From Novosphingobium sp. (GTDB taxonomy: Bacteria > Pseudomonadota > Alphaproteobacteria > Sphingomonadales > Sphingomonadaceae): 64,000 nucleotides of DNA. Shown here piece after piece: positions 8,772 through 18,181 of the stretch; the stretch's first letter is position 1; every line of letters starts with the position of its first letter. The stretch lies in contig NZ_JAIEPN010000003.1 of NCBI RefSeq assembly GCF_019748365.1, positions 1-64,000 on the forward strand, given 5' to 3'. The translations under genes were made by a program, and so were the position numbers. The notes under the pieces are model-generated. The model ran no database searches, was not told where the DNA came from, and saw only the letters and a list, made by a program, of their open reading frames with translations.

Positions 8772-9580
8772 GCGAGCCGCTCGAACGTATCGCGGCAGCG
8801 CTGGAGCGACTCGCTCCGCAACTGCCCGCCGCGACCGACTGGCACGCACATCCCGCCTATGTCTGGACCGGCACGGCAGCGCGCGCGGTCGATCCGCTCG
8901 AGGCGCCGCCATTGGCGCTGATCAAAGGCATCGAGGCCCAGAAAACCGCCGTAGCGGACAACGTCCTGCGCCTCGCTTCCGGTGCAGCGGCGCACGACAT
9001 GCTGCTGTGGGGTTCACGCGGCATGGGCAAATCCGCACTGGTCCGCTCTGCCGTCCGCGCGGCGCAGGATGCGCATCCGGGGCGGATCGCGCTGATTCAG
9101 GCGTCGCCGGATGAAAGTCTGGCCACACTGCTGGGCGCGCTGCGCACGGTGGACCGCCGCTTCCTGATCCTGCTCGATGATCTCGGGTTCGATGCAGGCG
9201 ATTCGGGCGACGCCCGCCGTCTGCGCTCGTGGCTGGAAGGCGGTGTCGAGGCCCGCCCCGCCAACGTGCGCCTCGCCGTCACCTCGAACCGCCGCGCCAT
9301 CGTCGAGCGGCACATGGCCGAGCAGGACGACCCGATCAATCCACGCGACGTCGTCGACGACCGCCTTGCGCTGGCGGATCGGTTTGGCCTCTCGCTCGGC
9401 TTCCACGCCTGCTCGCAGGATGATTACCTTGCGATCATCGCGGGCTATGCCGCGCACTACGGGCTGAGCTTTGCCGAGGATGACGCGCTCACCTGGTCGA
9501 AGCAGCGCGGCAGCCGTTCGGGCCGCGTCGCCTGGCAATATGTCAACGAACTCGCCGGGCGCGCAGGCCGCAGCCTCTAG
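8768..9580 (+). CDS. DUF815 family ATP-binding protein
   Basis: A 270-residue AAA-like P-loop protein of the DUF815 family. Walker A is GSRGMGKSA at residues 81-89, and the Walker B-like LILLDDLGFD lies near 131-141. NPRDVVDDRLALADRFGLSL is a family hallmark. Function is not established. The start overlaps the preceding acyl-CoA dehydrogenase stop (ATGA), so the two are co-translated. The stop shares a CTAG with the convergent sorbosone-dehydrogenase-like gene. Confidence 0.88.
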   Translation: MSEPLERIAAALERLAPQLPAATDWHAHPAYVWTGTAARAVDPLEAPPLALIKGIEAQKTAVADNVLRLASGAAAHDMLLWGSRGMGKSALVRSAVRAAQDAHPGRIALIQASPDESLATLLGALRTVDRRFLILLDDLGFDAGDSGDARRLRSWLEGGVEARPANVRLAVTSNRRAIVERHMAEQDDPINPRDVVDDRLALADRFGLSLGFHACSQDDYLAIIAGYAAHYGLSFAEDDALTWSKQRGSRSGRVAWQYVNELAGRAGRSL

Positions 9581-11040
9581 TTCTGCGGTTTGGTCAGGTC
9601 CGAATCCATCGTCGGCTTGACGATGAACTTGGTGCCCGGCTTGGGCGCGGGCGGCATCGGCGTTGCCGGGATCGGCACGATTTCCGCCGCCGGCTTCGCG
9701 CCCGGAGCCACCACGCGCCAGATCACGCCGCCGGTATCATCGCTCACCAGCAGCGCGCCATCCTTGGCAAAGGCGACCCAGGTCGGACGACCGTGTGTTT
9801 TGCTGTCCTTGGTCAGGAAGCCTGTCAGCACCGGCACCGGTGGCTGCGGCAGTGCATTGCCGTTGTTGTCGAACGCCACGAAAACAACGTCATAGCCCGA
9901 AAGCGGCTTGCGGTTCCACGAACCATGCCGCGCGATGAAGGCCCCGCTGGCGAAGCGCTCTCCCATCAGGTTGCCCCCGCGCGCAAAGGCCAGCCCCAGC
10001 GGCGCGACGTGCGAGCCGAGGCCGTATTCGGGCTTGCGGACATAGGAGAACATGTCGCGCGGCATGGGATCGTTGACGCGCCAGTCGATGTTCTTCTTCC
10101 AGTACACCCAAGGCCAGCCATATTGCGCGCCGAGCGGGACATTGGTGAGGTAATCAGGCACAAGGTCGGAGCCGAGCATGTCGCGCTCGTTCACCGTGGT
10201 CCACAGCTCGCCGCTGCGCGGATTCCAGTCCAGCCCGTTGGGATTGCGCAGGCCCTGGGCATATTCGCGCGAGCTCTTACGTTCGAAATCATACTCGTAG
10301 ATCGCCGCGCGGCCTTTTTCCTTGTCGAGCCCGTTCTCGCCAATGTTGGAGGCCGAACCGACCGAGACGTAGAGCAGCTTGCCGTCCGGGCTCAGCGAAA
10401 GGTTGCGCGCCCAGTGGTTGCCGCCGCCGGGGAGGTCCATCAGCTTTTCCGGCTTGCCGGCGAGCGTGGTCTGCCCCGGCGTGAACGGCCACGAGACCAC
10501 GGCATTGTGGTTGCCAACATAGAGCCGGCCTTCGCGCAGAACCATGCCGAAGGGAGAATCAAGCCCCGGATTGCTCATCTCGAAGCGCTGGTCAGCGGTG
10601 CCATCGCCATTGCTGTCGCGCAGCACCACGATCTTGTTTGGCGACGCCTCCCCCGCGCCGGCAGACTTGAGCAGATAGCCCATGACCAGCCCGGTGAGGC
10701 CGCCCGGCCCCCGCTGCGCAGGGCCGTTGGTTTCAGCGGCGAGCACATCGCCATTGGGCAGCACGGTAAGCGTCCGGGGATGATCGAGCTTGTCGGCAAA
10801 CCGCGTCACGACAAGGCCCTCGGCCGCCACCGGCGTTTCGCCCGCGGCCCAGCCGACCGGCTTTGCGATGCCGATGGTGGGGAACCACTGCGGCGCCGCT
10901 TCGGCGAGTTCAGGCTTCGGCCCGGTGGTCTTGTCGAGCGTGAGCTGTGCGGTGTCGCCGCGCATCAGCCATACGGCGGCGAGGCCGAGCACGACGAGGA
11001 CAATGACGAGCCCGGTCAGGGTCTTGCGAATGGTGGACAT
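9577..11040 (-). CDS. PQQ-type sorbosone/glucose dehydrogenase-like protein
   Basis: This 487-residue protein has one N-terminal membrane anchor (TLTGLVIVLVVLGLAAVWLM) followed by a six-bladed beta-propeller of the glucose/sorbosone dehydrogenase family. Characteristic stretches are DHPRTLTVLPNGDVLAAETNG, FEMSNPGLDSPFGMVL, GLRNPNGLDWNP and GYDVVFVAFDNNG. Members oxidise sugars or other alcohols in the periplasm with PQQ, but many relatives are uncharacterised and the substrate is unknown. The start at 11040 places the membrane segment right at the N-terminus; the frame runs 12 codons further upstream. It is divergent from the msrC-like gene, with a 77-bp gap. Confidence 0.82.
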   Translation of the reverse strand: MSTIRKTLTGLVIVLVVLGLAAVWLMRGDTAQLTLDKTTGPKPELAEAAPQWFPTIGIAKPVGWAAGETPVAAEGLVVTRFADKLDHPRTLTVLPNGDVLAAETNGPAQRGPGGLTGLVMGYLLKSAGAGEASPNKIVVLRDSNGDGTADQRFEMSNPGLDSPFGMVLREGRLYVGNHNAVVSWPFTPGQTTLAGKPEKLMDLPGGGNHWARNLSLSPDGKLLYVSVGSASNIGENGLDKEKGRAAIYEYDFERKSSREYAQGLRNPNGLDWNPRSGELWTTVNERDMLGSDLVPDYLTNVPLGAQYGWPWVYWKKNIDWRVNDPMPRDMFSYVRKPEYGLGSHVAPLGLAFARGGNLMGERFASGAFIARHGSWNRKPLSGYDVVFVAFDNNGNALPQPPVPVLTGFLTKDSKTHGRPTWVAFAKDGALLVSDDTGGVIWRVVAPGAKPAAEIVPIPATPMPPAPKPGTKFIVKPTMDSDLTKPQN

Positions 11041-11117
11041 GGGGCCTTGTCTAGAAGCCGGGCCGCGTTCCCGCAATGGCCCTCGCGGCCAAGCGAACGG
11101 CCTGCTAAGGCCAAATC

Positions 11118-11600
11118 ATGTACGACTTTGTCCCCGTTGCCGGCCAACCCAAGCCCGCGCTCTATGCCGACCTTGCCGATGCGGCCCGCGCGATCACGCA
11201 CGATGAGCCCGACGCGATTGCCAACATGGCCAATTGCGCCGCGCTGCTCAGCCAGTTCCTGCCCGATCTCAACTGGGCGGGGTTCTACCGGATGGTTGGC
11301 GGCGAGCTTGTTCTCGGACCCTTTTCCGGCAAGCCAGCCTGCATCCGCATCGCATTAGGTCAGGGCGTCTGCGGCACCGCTGCCGCCACAGGCGAGACGC
11401 AGGTGGTGCCTGATGTTCATGCCTTCCCCGGTCATATCGCCTGCGACGCCGCCAGCCGGTCCGAACTGGTGGTGCCTGTCATCCGCGAAGGCGCGGTGAT
11501 CGCGGTCATCGATCTCGACAGCCCGCTCCTCGATCGTTTTGACGCCGAGGATGCCGCCGGGATCGAGGCCCTCGCGCGCTTGCTTGCCGAGCGGATTTGA
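11118..11600 (+). CDS. msrC: Free methionine-(R)-sulfoxide reductase (GAF domain)
   Basis: The 160-residue single-GAF protein reduces free L-methionine-R-sulfoxide. Cysteines at 75, 85 and 109 have the same 10- and 24-residue spacing as the catalytic set of E. coli fRMsr (84, 94, 118). They sit in the conserved contexts GKPACIRI, GQGVCGTA and FPGHIACDAASRSELVVP. The length matches the family. The enzyme is cytoplasmic and thioredoxin-dependent in characterised cases. TAAGG precedes the ATG by about 8 bases. Confidence 0.92.
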   Translation: MYDFVPVAGQPKPALYADLADAARAITHDEPDAIANMANCAALLSQFLPDLNWAGFYRMVGGELVLGPFSGKPACIRIALGQGVCGTAAATGETQVVPDVHAFPGHIACDAASRSELVVPVIREGAVIAVIDLDSPLLDRFDAEDAAGIEALARLLAERI

Positions 11601-11752
11601 TCCAGCCAGCGGGAGGGGCCGCCACTGGTGCCCCGTTTCGGCACAGGCGCACCGCAACCCTTGGTCGGCGGCGGCTTGCGATGCTAAACGACGCGTTAAG
11701 ACCGGATTCCTGCGCGGCAGTCCCGCGTATCCGGCCCGTGCAGGGGATCACC

Positions 11753-12514
11753 ATGGCGAGACTTATCCGTGCCCTTCTGACTGTCGGCGTCGCCGCTTCG
11801 CTCGCCGCACCGGCATTCGCGCAAGATCAGGCGCCGCCACCCGCGCCGCAAGGCGGCTGGGCTTCGGGCTATCCCGGCGCCTATCAGGGGACCTGGCAGG
11901 GCACATGGCAGGGTACTTATGCTCCACCCCCGGGCGCAGCGCCCGGCGCCTATGCCCCTGCGCCGGGCAGCTATCCCCCGCCGGGGGCCTATCCTCAGCC
12001 TGAAGCGGACCCTCGCTACCGCGAGATGGTGGAGAAGTGTCAGGGTGTCGAACGACGCCATAGCGGCACGACGGGCGCGGTTATCGGCGGAGTGCTAGGC
12101 GGCGTGGTCGGCAACCGGATCGCCTCGGGCAACCGCGTGCTCGGCACCGTCGCCGGTGCTGCTGCGGGCGCGGTGGCAGGCGGTGCGATCGGCAAGTCGA
12201 TCGACAAGAACCGTGAACGCGAGTGCGAGGCATTCTTCAGCAGCTATGCACCGCAGCAGCCGTATCCCGGCGTGTTTCCCTATGGGGCGCAGGGTGGCTA
12301 TCCTGGGGCCTATCCGGCCTATGGCTATGCGCCTTACGGCTATGTCATGGTTCCGGTGATGACCATGCAGAACAACTGCTGCAACAATCCCCCTCCCTGC
12401 ACCGAAACCCGCACGACCACGGTCACTTATGTGCGCGAACGCGTGCGCAATGTGGTCTACCGCCCAGTGCGCACCAAGCGCGTGAAGGAAAAGCGGGTCT
12501 ACGTCGGCAGCTGA
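11753..12514 (+). CDS. Glycine-zipper 2TM-domain envelope protein
   Basis: The 253-residue protein begins with a signal peptide (MARLIRALLTVGVAASLAAP, cleavage near AFA-Q). A low-complexity Pro/Gly/Tyr/Gln segment with PGAY-like repeats follows. A glycine-zipper 2TM domain comes next (TGAVIGGVLGGVVGNRIASG, then TVAGAAAGAVAGGAIGKSID). The second half has more Tyr/Gly repeats, a Cys-rich spot (NNCCNNPPPC) and a basic tail. Related proteins are outer-membrane or periplasmic components of unknown role. A good terminator lies 30 bases after the stop. Confidence 0.82.
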   Translation: MARLIRALLTVGVAASLAAPAFAQDQAPPPAPQGGWASGYPGAYQGTWQGTWQGTYAPPPGAAPGAYAPAPGSYPPPGAYPQPEADPRYREMVEKCQGVERRHSGTTGAVIGGVLGGVVGNRIASGNRVLGTVAGAAAGAVAGGAIGKSIDKNRERECEAFFSSYAPQQPYPGVFPYGAQGGYPGAYPAYGYAPYGYVMVPVMTMQNNCCNNPPPCTETRTTTVTYVRERVRNVVYRPVRTKRVKEKRVYVGS

Positions 12515-12544
12515 TTCAACGGCGCCTGATACTGGCCAAACAGA

Positions 12545-12573
12545 AAACCCCGCCGGTTCGCCCGGCGGGGTTT
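12545..12573. terminator. Intrinsic terminator
   Basis: A perfect 12-bp stem (12545-12556 with 12562-12573, core CCCCGCCGG) with loop TTCGC is followed by TTTCTTGTT. A-richness on the left arm makes it usable in both directions. It lies between the convergent glycine-zipper gene and the acyl-CoA dehydrogenase gene. Confidence 0.92.
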
Positions 12574-12595
12574 CTTGTTCAGCAAGGGCTCGTAG

Positions 12596-13750
12596 TCAGA
12601 GCTTGCGGCCGATCAGCTCCTTCATGATCTCGTTGGTGCCGCCGAAAATGCGCGTCACGCGCGCACCGCGCCAGGCACGGGCAATCGCGTATTCATTCAT
12701 GTAACCGGCGCCGCCGTGGAGCTGGAGGCACTTGTCCATCACTTCCCACTGCAGTTCGGTGTGCCACAGCTTGGCCGCGGCGCCCTCCTCGGCAGTCAGC
12801 TCGCGCTTGAGGTGGCGGGCCAGCGCCCAGTCGAGGTGCGCCCAGCCCACCTGCAGCTTGGACTTGAGATCCGCCAGCGTGAAGCGGGTGTTCTGGAAAT
12901 CGAGAATCGGCTTCCCGAACGCCTTACGCTCACGGGTGAACGCAACGGTGTCGTCAAACGCCTTCTGCGCCGAAGCCTGCGCACTGACGGCGATCGACAG
13001 GCGCTCCTGCGGCAGTTCGCTCATCAGATAGATGAAGCCCTTGCCTTCTTCGCCGAGGCAGTTGGTAATCGGCACGCGCACGTCCTCGAAGAACAGCTCC
13101 GAGGTATCGGCTTCATCCTGACCGATCTTGTCGAGGTTGCGGCCGCGCTTGAAGCCTTCGCGATCCGCCTCGACCAGCACGATCGAGACACCCTTCCACG
13201 CCGGCTGGATCTCGGTGTCGGTCTTGCAGCACACGAGGATGAGATCGGCGTTCTGGCCATTGGTGATGTAGGTCTTCGACCCGTTGATCACGTAGTGGTT
13301 GCCGTCCTTCTTGGCGCTGGTGCGCATGCCCTGAAGGTCGGAACCGGTGCCCGGCTCGGTCATCGCGATGGCGGTGATCACCTCGCCCGAGACCATCTTG
13401 GGCAGCCACTTGCGCTTCTGTTCTTCCGAGCCATACGAGACGAGATAGTTCACCACGATGTCGGACTGGAGCGAGAAGCCCGTGGCAACGCGGCCATAGT
13501 AGGCGCTCTCTTCATCGACGATGGCGTTGTAGCCGAAGTCGAGGCCAAGGCCGCCGTATTCCTCGGGAACGGTCGGGCACAGCATGCCAAGCTCGCCCGC
13601 CTTGGGCCAGATCGACTTGGGAACGATGCCTGCTTCCGCCCACTCGTTGGCGTGCGGCGCGATTTCGGTTTCGAGATAGCGCCGCACGGTCTGGCGGAAC
13701 GCCTCGTGATCGGGCGTATAGGCGGATCGGGGAATCAGATCGAGCGACAT
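12596..13750 (-). CDS. Acyl-CoA dehydrogenase
   Basis: The 384-residue flavoenzyme has the normal three-domain length of the family. Signatures are AMTEPGTGSDLQGMRTSA for FAD and substrate binding and QLHGGAGYMNEYAIARAWRG followed by RIFGGTNEIMKELIGRKL at the C-terminus. A catalytic base is expected near the last motif. It is probably a medium- or long-chain acyl-CoA dehydrogenase of beta-oxidation, but chain length cannot be assigned. The ATG at 13750 has GGAG about 8 bases upstream; the frame runs 16 codons further without a ribosome-binding site. It is not adjacent to other fatty-acid genes. Confidence 0.93.
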   Translation of the reverse strand: MSLDLIPRSAYTPDHEAFRQTVRRYLETEIAPHANEWAEAGIVPKSIWPKAGELGMLCPTVPEEYGGLGLDFGYNAIVDEESAYYGRVATGFSLQSDIVVNYLVSYGSEEQKRKWLPKMVSGEVITAIAMTEPGTGSDLQGMRTSAKKDGNHYVINGSKTYITNGQNADLILVCCKTDTEIQPAWKGVSIVLVEADREGFKRGRNLDKIGQDEADTSELFFEDVRVPITNCLGEEGKGFIYLMSELPQERLSIAVSAQASAQKAFDDTVAFTRERKAFGKPILDFQNTRFTLADLKSKLQVGWAHLDWALARHLKRELTAEEGAAAKLWHTELQWEVMDKCLQLHGGAGYMNEYAIARAWRGARVTRIFGGTNEIMKELIGRKL

Positions 13751-13868
13751 GGCAGGCTCTCCGGTTTCGTGTCTCTTATCGCCTTCAAAGATAGGCAAAC
13801 CGGTCCGGTCCGGTCAATCGAAATTAATCGACCGGTTAACTAGTCCTTGAGGGCAGAATCTGGGGCGC

Positions 13869-14813
13869 TTAAATAGCCCCGCCGGTCAGCCGCTGGCAGA
13901 TCAGATCAAGCTGATCGAGCGTCTTGTAGCGGATAGTCACCGAACCGGTGCGCGGATCCGCGTCGGCCTGGATCGTCACCTTGAGCCCGAGGAACTCCTC
14001 GAGATGCGCCTGGACCGCCGCAATATCGGCGGAGCTTGCCGGATCGCGCCCGGCCCGCGCGCGGCGCGGCTCCGTATCGGGCCGCATGGCCCGCTTCGCC
14101 AGCCGCTCGATGTCGCGCACCGAATGGCCCTTGGCGACCGTCTCGCGCGCCAGCGGAACGGGATCCGGCAGCACCGCCAGCGCCCGCGCATGGCCCATCG
14201 AAAGCTGCGCACGCTCAACCATATCGAGCACTTCGTTAGGCAGAACCAGCAGCCGCATCAGGTTCGCGACATGGCTGCGCGACTTGTCGACGAAGGTGGC
14301 GATTTCCTGCTGCGTCAGCCCGTCCTGTTCGGACAGGCGCTGATAGGCCCGCGCTTCCTCGATCGGATTGAGATCTTCGCGCTGGAGGTTCTCGATCAGC
14401 GCCAGCGCAGTCACCTCGCGGTCGTCGAGTTGCCGCACGATCGCCGGGATTTCGTGCAGGCGTGCGCGCTGCGCCGCGCGCCAGCGCCGCTCCCCCGCGA
14501 CGAGCTGGTAGCGCCCGCCGCCCATCGGCCGCACCACCACCGGCTGGATCACCCCACGCGCGGCGATCGACCGCGCCAGCTCTTCCAGCGCATCCTCGTC
14601 GAAGTGCCGCCGCGGCTGCTCGGGATGCGGCTCGATCGAGGCGACCGACAGCGAGGCCAGGCCGCTGACCACCTGCTCACCCGGCGCGGAAACCGAAATC
14701 CGCGAAACCACTTCCTCGCGCCGCGTCTCGCCCAGCAGCGCGCCAAGGCCGCGCCCCAGCGCCGGCCGCTTCGCAGCCTTGATGGCGCCACCCGCCTCCG
14801 CCTCGCTGCTCAT
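13869..14813 (-). CDS. parB: Chromosome partitioning protein ParB
   Basis: The 314-residue CTP-dependent DNA clamp loads at parS and spreads to organise the origin region for ParA and SMC. The N-terminal CTPase domain shows PEQPRRHFDEDALEELARSI and GERRWRAAQ, then LIENLQREDLNPIEEARAYQ. The helix-turn-helix that reads parS follows (LTQQEIATFVDKSRSHVANL). The C-terminal dimerisation domain ends the protein. It overlaps parA by 4 bases (ATGA), and three parS sites lie within 5 kb. Confidence 0.97.
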   Translation of the reverse strand: MSSEAEAGGAIKAAKRPALGRGLGALLGETRREEVVSRISVSAPGEQVVSGLASLSVASIEPHPEQPRRHFDEDALEELARSIAARGVIQPVVVRPMGGGRYQLVAGERRWRAAQRARLHEIPAIVRQLDDREVTALALIENLQREDLNPIEEARAYQRLSEQDGLTQQEIATFVDKSRSHVANLMRLLVLPNEVLDMVERAQLSMGHARALAVLPDPVPLARETVAKGHSVRDIERLAKRAMRPDTEPRRARAGRDPASSADIAAVQAHLEEFLGLKVTIQADADPRTGSVTIRYKTLDQLDLICQRLTGGAI

Positions 14814-15586
14814 GCTGCTTTCCTCCGCTCCGGCAGGCGGCCGATCAGCTCGCGTGCCAGCTTCATGTAGGCCTGCGAACCGGCGCAGGCATGGTCGTAG
14901 ATCAGCGCCGGGAGCCCATGGCTCGGCGCTTCGGACAGCCGCACATTGCGCGGAATCACGGCCTCGAACACCAGGCCATGCAGGCAGGAGCGCACGTCAT
15001 CCGCCACCTGATCGGTCAGCCGGTTGCGCCGGTCATACATGGTGAGCACGATACCGAGGATGCCAAGATCCGGATTGAACCGCTCCTGCACCCGCTCCAC
15101 CGTCTGCAGCAACTGGCTCAGCCCTTCCAGCGCGAAGAACTCGCACTGCAGCGGCACCAGCAGCGCTTTCGCCGCCGTCATCGCGTTAAGCGTCAGGAGG
15201 CCCAGCGAAGGCGGACAATCAATCAGGCAGATATCATGCCCCGCATCCTCGGCCAGCGCCGCGCGGAGCTTGCCGGTGCGGTCTGTCGCACTCACCAGCT
15301 CCACCTCGGCGCCTGACAGGTCAACCGTGGCGGGGATAAGGTCCAGCCCTGGAATCCGCGTCGGGATCATGCACGAAGCCACGCTCGCCTGCTCGATCAG
15401 CAGATCATAGGATGATCGCTCGCGCTCCGCCGCCGAGATTCCGATCCCGGTCGAGGCATTGCCTTGCGGATCAAGATCGATGAGCAGGACCTTCCACCCG
15501 GTCGCAGCGAGCGCCGTGGCAATGTTGATCGCGGTGGTGGTCTTGCCCACCCCGCCCTTCTGGTTCGCGACGGCTATCGTGATCAT
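14810..15586 (-). CDS. parA: Chromosome partitioning ATPase ParA (Soj)
   Basis: The 258-residue Walker-type ATPase forms a DNA-bound gradient that moves ParB-parS complexes. The deviant Walker A KGGVGKTTTAIN is at about residues 10-21, with CLIDCPPSLGLLTLNAM as Walker B region. ATG 15586 is chosen because the conserved [15 protein letters not shown] begins there. The gene overlaps rsmG upstream and parB downstream by 4 bases each, so the set is translationally coupled. A parS site sits 106 bases upstream, inside rsmG. Confidence 0.97.
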   Translation of the reverse strand: MITIAVANQKGGVGKTTTAINIATALAATGWKVLLIDLDPQGNASTGIGISAAERERSSYDLLIEQASVASCMIPTRIPGLDLIPATVDLSGAEVELVSATDRTGKLRAALAEDAGHDICLIDCPPSLGLLTLNAMTAAKALLVPLQCEFFALEGLSQLLQTVERVQERFNPDLGILGIVLTMYDRRNRLTDQVADDVRSCLHGLVFEAVIPRNVRLSEAPSHGLPALIYDHACAGSQAYMKLARELIGRLPERRKAA

Positions 15587-16263
15587 CGACCTGAACCTCG
15601 CTTGCGTGATGCGGCCTTGCCTTTGCGTTGAATCCCGGTGCGCCCGTGCAGATGGCCAACGATGATGCCAGCCGATGCATCGGTCAATGATTGTTCCACG
15701 TGAAACACGTGATTCCAATCTGCACCGAGCGTTTCCAGTTCATGCTGCGCCTTGGCCCCCTTCGGCAACAGCCACAATGTCTCCGGTGTGGAAAAGCGCG
15801 CCGCAACCTCAAGCAACCGGTCCAGCGGCGCAAAGGCCCTTGCGGAAATCACGTGCCACTGCCGTTCAGCCAGATCCTCCACCCGCGCGAGAATGACCTC
15901 GACATTGGTCAGCTCCATCAGTGCCGCCGCCCGGGCGAGCCACTCGGTCCGCAGCCGCCGCGAATCGACCAAGGTCACTGGCCGATCAGGCTGAAGCGCC
16001 GCAATCACCAGCCCCGGAAACCCCGCACCGCTCCCCAGATCGAGCCAAGGCCCATCGGGCACTGTTTCACGTGAAACATGCAGGAGCTGCGCACTGTCGA
16101 CGATATGCCGCTGCCACACCGAATCCAGCGATGGTCGCGACACAAGATTCTGACCCTCGTTCTCCTTGGCCAGCGCACGAACGAGCACCTCCAGCCGCGC
16201 CATGGCCTCACCATGCCGCGCGGCTAGCCAGTCCCGCGCCACCGCCTCCCCAATCAGGATCAT
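15583..16263 (-). CDS. rsmG: 16S rRNA (guanine527-N7)-methyltransferase RsmG
   Basis: The 226-residue SAM-dependent enzyme methylates G527 of 16S rRNA. Motif I is [15 protein letters not shown] (about residues 76-90), followed by [11 protein letters not shown] and [13 protein letters not shown]. Two parS sites are embedded in the coding sequence and are read through as HVSRETV and FHVEQ. It overlaps mnmG upstream and parA downstream by 4 bases, keeping the common mnmG-rsmG-parA-parB order. Confidence 0.96.
   Translation of the reverse strand: MILIGEAVARDWLAARHGEAMARLEVLVRALAKENEGQNLVSRPSLDSVWQRHIVDSAQLLHVSRETVPDGPWLDLGSGAGFPGLVIAALQPDRPVTLVDSRRLRTEWLARAAALMELTNVEVILARVEDLAERQWHVISARAFAPLDRLLEVAARFSTPETLWLLPKGAKAQHELETLGADWNHVFHVEQSLTDASAGIIVGHLHGRTGIQRKGKAASRKRGSGR
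15692..15707. promoter_or_regulatory. parS: parS site (one mismatch)
   Basis: TGTTCCACGTGAAACA matches the ParB consensus TGTTTCACGTGAAACA at 15 of 16 positions. It lies inside rsmG, 106 bases upstream of parA. Confidence 0.9.
16063..16078. promoter_or_regulatory. parS: parS site (perfect)
   Basis: TGTTTCACGTGAAACA is the perfect 16-bp palindromic consensus. It lies inside the rsmG coding sequence, where it encodes part of HVSRETV. Confidence 0.95.
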
Positions 16264-18107
16264 GCCGCCACCCGCCGCCGCGCCGCGACCAGCAGACTCG
16301 CGAGTGCCGCCGGCGTGATGCCCGGAACCCGTCCCGCAGCCGCAAGCGTATCGGGCTGCGCGCGTTCCAGCCGCTCGACCATCTCGCGCGAAAGGCCGGG
16401 AACTTCGGCATAGGGAAAGTGATCACCCAGCGGCACGCCATCGCTTGCCCTGAGCTGCTTCAGCTCGGCTTCCTGCCGCGCCAGATAGGGAGCATAGGCC
16501 GCATCCTCCGCGATCTCTTCCGCAAGATCGGCGCCCGGCATTGCCTCGCCCAGCCAGCGCTCAAGGGCTGCAAAGGTCACTTCAGGGAAACGCAGCCACT
16601 CTTGCAAGGTCCGCCGTACTCCATCCCCGCGCACCATGACGCCATGGGCAATGAGCTCGGTCGGCAGCACTTCCTGCGCCAGCGCCGCTTCGGCCCGCGC
16701 TCGCGCTTCCTCCCTCGCGGCAAACCACGCGGCGCGTTCGGGCCCGATGCAGCCTGCCGCCAGTCCCAGCGGCGTCAACCGCGTCGCAGCATTGTTCGCA
16801 CGCAGCCGCAACCGATACTCCGCCCGCGCGGTCAGCATGCGGTAAGGCTCCGATACGCCGTGCATGGTCAGATCATCCACCATCACCGCCATATAGCTCG
16901 AAGCTCGATCAAGCCCCGGAGCCTCACGCCCGAGTACCGCGGACGCGGCGTGCAGCCCCGCAACCAGGCCTTGCGCAGCCGCCTCCTCATACCCGGTCGT
17001 GCCATTGATCTGCCCCGCGCAATAGAGACCGGGCATATCCCGCAGCTCGAGGCTTCGCCGCAGCGCGCGCGGATCGATATGATCGTACTCGACCGCATAG
17101 CCCGGCACGAGAATGTCGACCGCTTCGAGCCCCTCCATCGACCGCATCATCGCAACCTGCACATCGGTCGGCAATGACGTCGAAACGCCATTGGGATAGA
17201 TCACATGATCGTCGAGGCTCTCGGGCTCGAGGAAAATCTGGTGCCCGTCCCGATCGCCAAAGCGATGGATCTTGTCCTCGATCGAGGGGCAATAGCGCGG
17301 TCCCTGCGCATCGATCGCCCCGCTGAACAAAGGCGAACGGTCAAGGCCCGCGCGAATGGCGTCATGCGTCCGCGCGTTGGTCCGGGCAATCGCACAGAAC
17401 ACTTGCGGCTGCGGGCGGATACGGGTCAGAGGCGACATCGTCCAAGGCTCGGCATCGCTCGGCTGCGCTGGCAGCCGCGACCAGTCAATCGTCCGCCCGT
17501 CAAGCCGGGGCGGCGTGCCGGTCTTGAGTCGCGCCATCGGCAGCCCGGCCCCGCGCAACTGCTGCGCCAGCCGATGCGCGGCACTCTCACCGATCCGGCC
17601 CCCGATCATCCGCTCTTCACCGCGGAACAACCGGCCACCGAGGAATGTGCCCGTGCACAGCACTACCGCCCGCGCCGCCAGTGCGGTTCCATCGGCAAGG
17701 TCGATACCGCAGACGGCGCCTCCCGCCAGCCGCAACGCCGCCGCCTCACCGGCAATGACGGTCAGCCCGCTCTGCGCGGATACCATGCGCTGGATCGCGG
17801 CACGAAACAGCTTCCGGTCCGCCTGCACTCGCGGTCCTTGGACTGCGCTGCCCTTGCTCCGATTGAGCATCCGGTAATGGATCGCAGCCTCATCCGCCGC
17901 ACGGGCAATGAGACCGTCGAAGGCATCGACCTCGCGCACAAGGTGGCCCTTGCCCAGCCCGCCGATCGCAGGATTGCATGACATGGCGCCAATGGTCGCG
18001 GGATCGAAGCTAACCAGCGCCGTGCGCGCACCCATCCGCGCGGCAACGGCTGCCGCTTCGACGCCGGCGTGGCCGCCGCCGACAACGATGATATCGAACT
18101 GGTGCAT
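16260..18107 (-). CDS. mnmG: tRNA uridine-5-carboxymethylaminomethyl modification enzyme MnmG
   Basis: The 615-residue FAD enzyme works with MnmE to form cmnm5/nm5 at U34 of tRNAs. The dinucleotide-binding motif [20 protein letters not shown] is at residues 7-26. Family signatures [20 protein letters not shown] and GTFLGG are present, as is [19 protein letters not shown]. The C-terminal helical domain contacts MnmE and tRNA. It overlaps rsmG by 4 bases, while mnmE is 74 bases upstream, separated by a parS site. Confidence 0.97.
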   Translation of the reverse strand: MHQFDIIVVGGGHAGVEAAAVAARMGARTALVSFDPATIGAMSCNPAIGGLGKGHLVREVDAFDGLIARAADEAAIHYRMLNRSKGSAVQGPRVQADRKLFRAAIQRMVSAQSGLTVIAGEAAALRLAGGAVCGIDLADGTALAARAVVLCTGTFLGGRLFRGEERMIGGRIGESAAHRLAQQLRGAGLPMARLKTGTPPRLDGRTIDWSRLPAQPSDAEPWTMSPLTRIRPQPQVFCAIARTNARTHDAIRAGLDRSPLFSGAIDAQGPRYCPSIEDKIHRFGDRDGHQIFLEPESLDDHVIYPNGVSTSLPTDVQVAMMRSMEGLEAVDILVPGYAVEYDHIDPRALRRSLELRDMPGLYCAGQINGTTGYEEAAAQGLVAGLHAASAVLGREAPGLDRASSYMAVMVDDLTMHGVSEPYRMLTARAEYRLRLRANNAATRLTPLGLAAGCIGPERAAWFAAREEARARAEAALAQEVLPTELIAHGVMVRGDGVRRTLQEWLRFPEVTFAALERWLGEAMPGADLAEEIAEDAAYAPYLARQEAELKQLRASDGVPLGDHFPYAEVPGLSREMVERLERAQPDTLAAAGRVPGITPAALASLLVAARRRVAA

Positions 18108-18165
18108 GGCGCCGCGATATGCGATTCGCGCTGCCGCGTCAAAGCGGGCCGCGCCGCCTTGTCAG

Positions 18166-18181
18166 TGTTTCACGTGAAACA
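18166..18181. promoter_or_regulatory. parS: parS site (perfect), mnmE-mnmG gap
   Basis: TGTTTCACGTGAAACA is perfect and intergenic, abutting the mnmE stop codon and 59 bases upstream of the mnmG start. It is the most origin-proximal of the three sites if the origin is at 24.2-24.5 kb. Confidence 0.95.

Noticed and set aside
9577..9580. CTAG overlap of convergent stop codons as a second insertion site
   Set aside because: No inverted repeats or inserted sequence are found there; it is only a short overlap of two stops.
9793..11358. A 521-codon open frame antisense to the sorbosone-dehydrogenase-like gene
   Set aside because: It mirrors the high-GC codon pattern of the real gene, has no recognisable domain and runs across two other genes.
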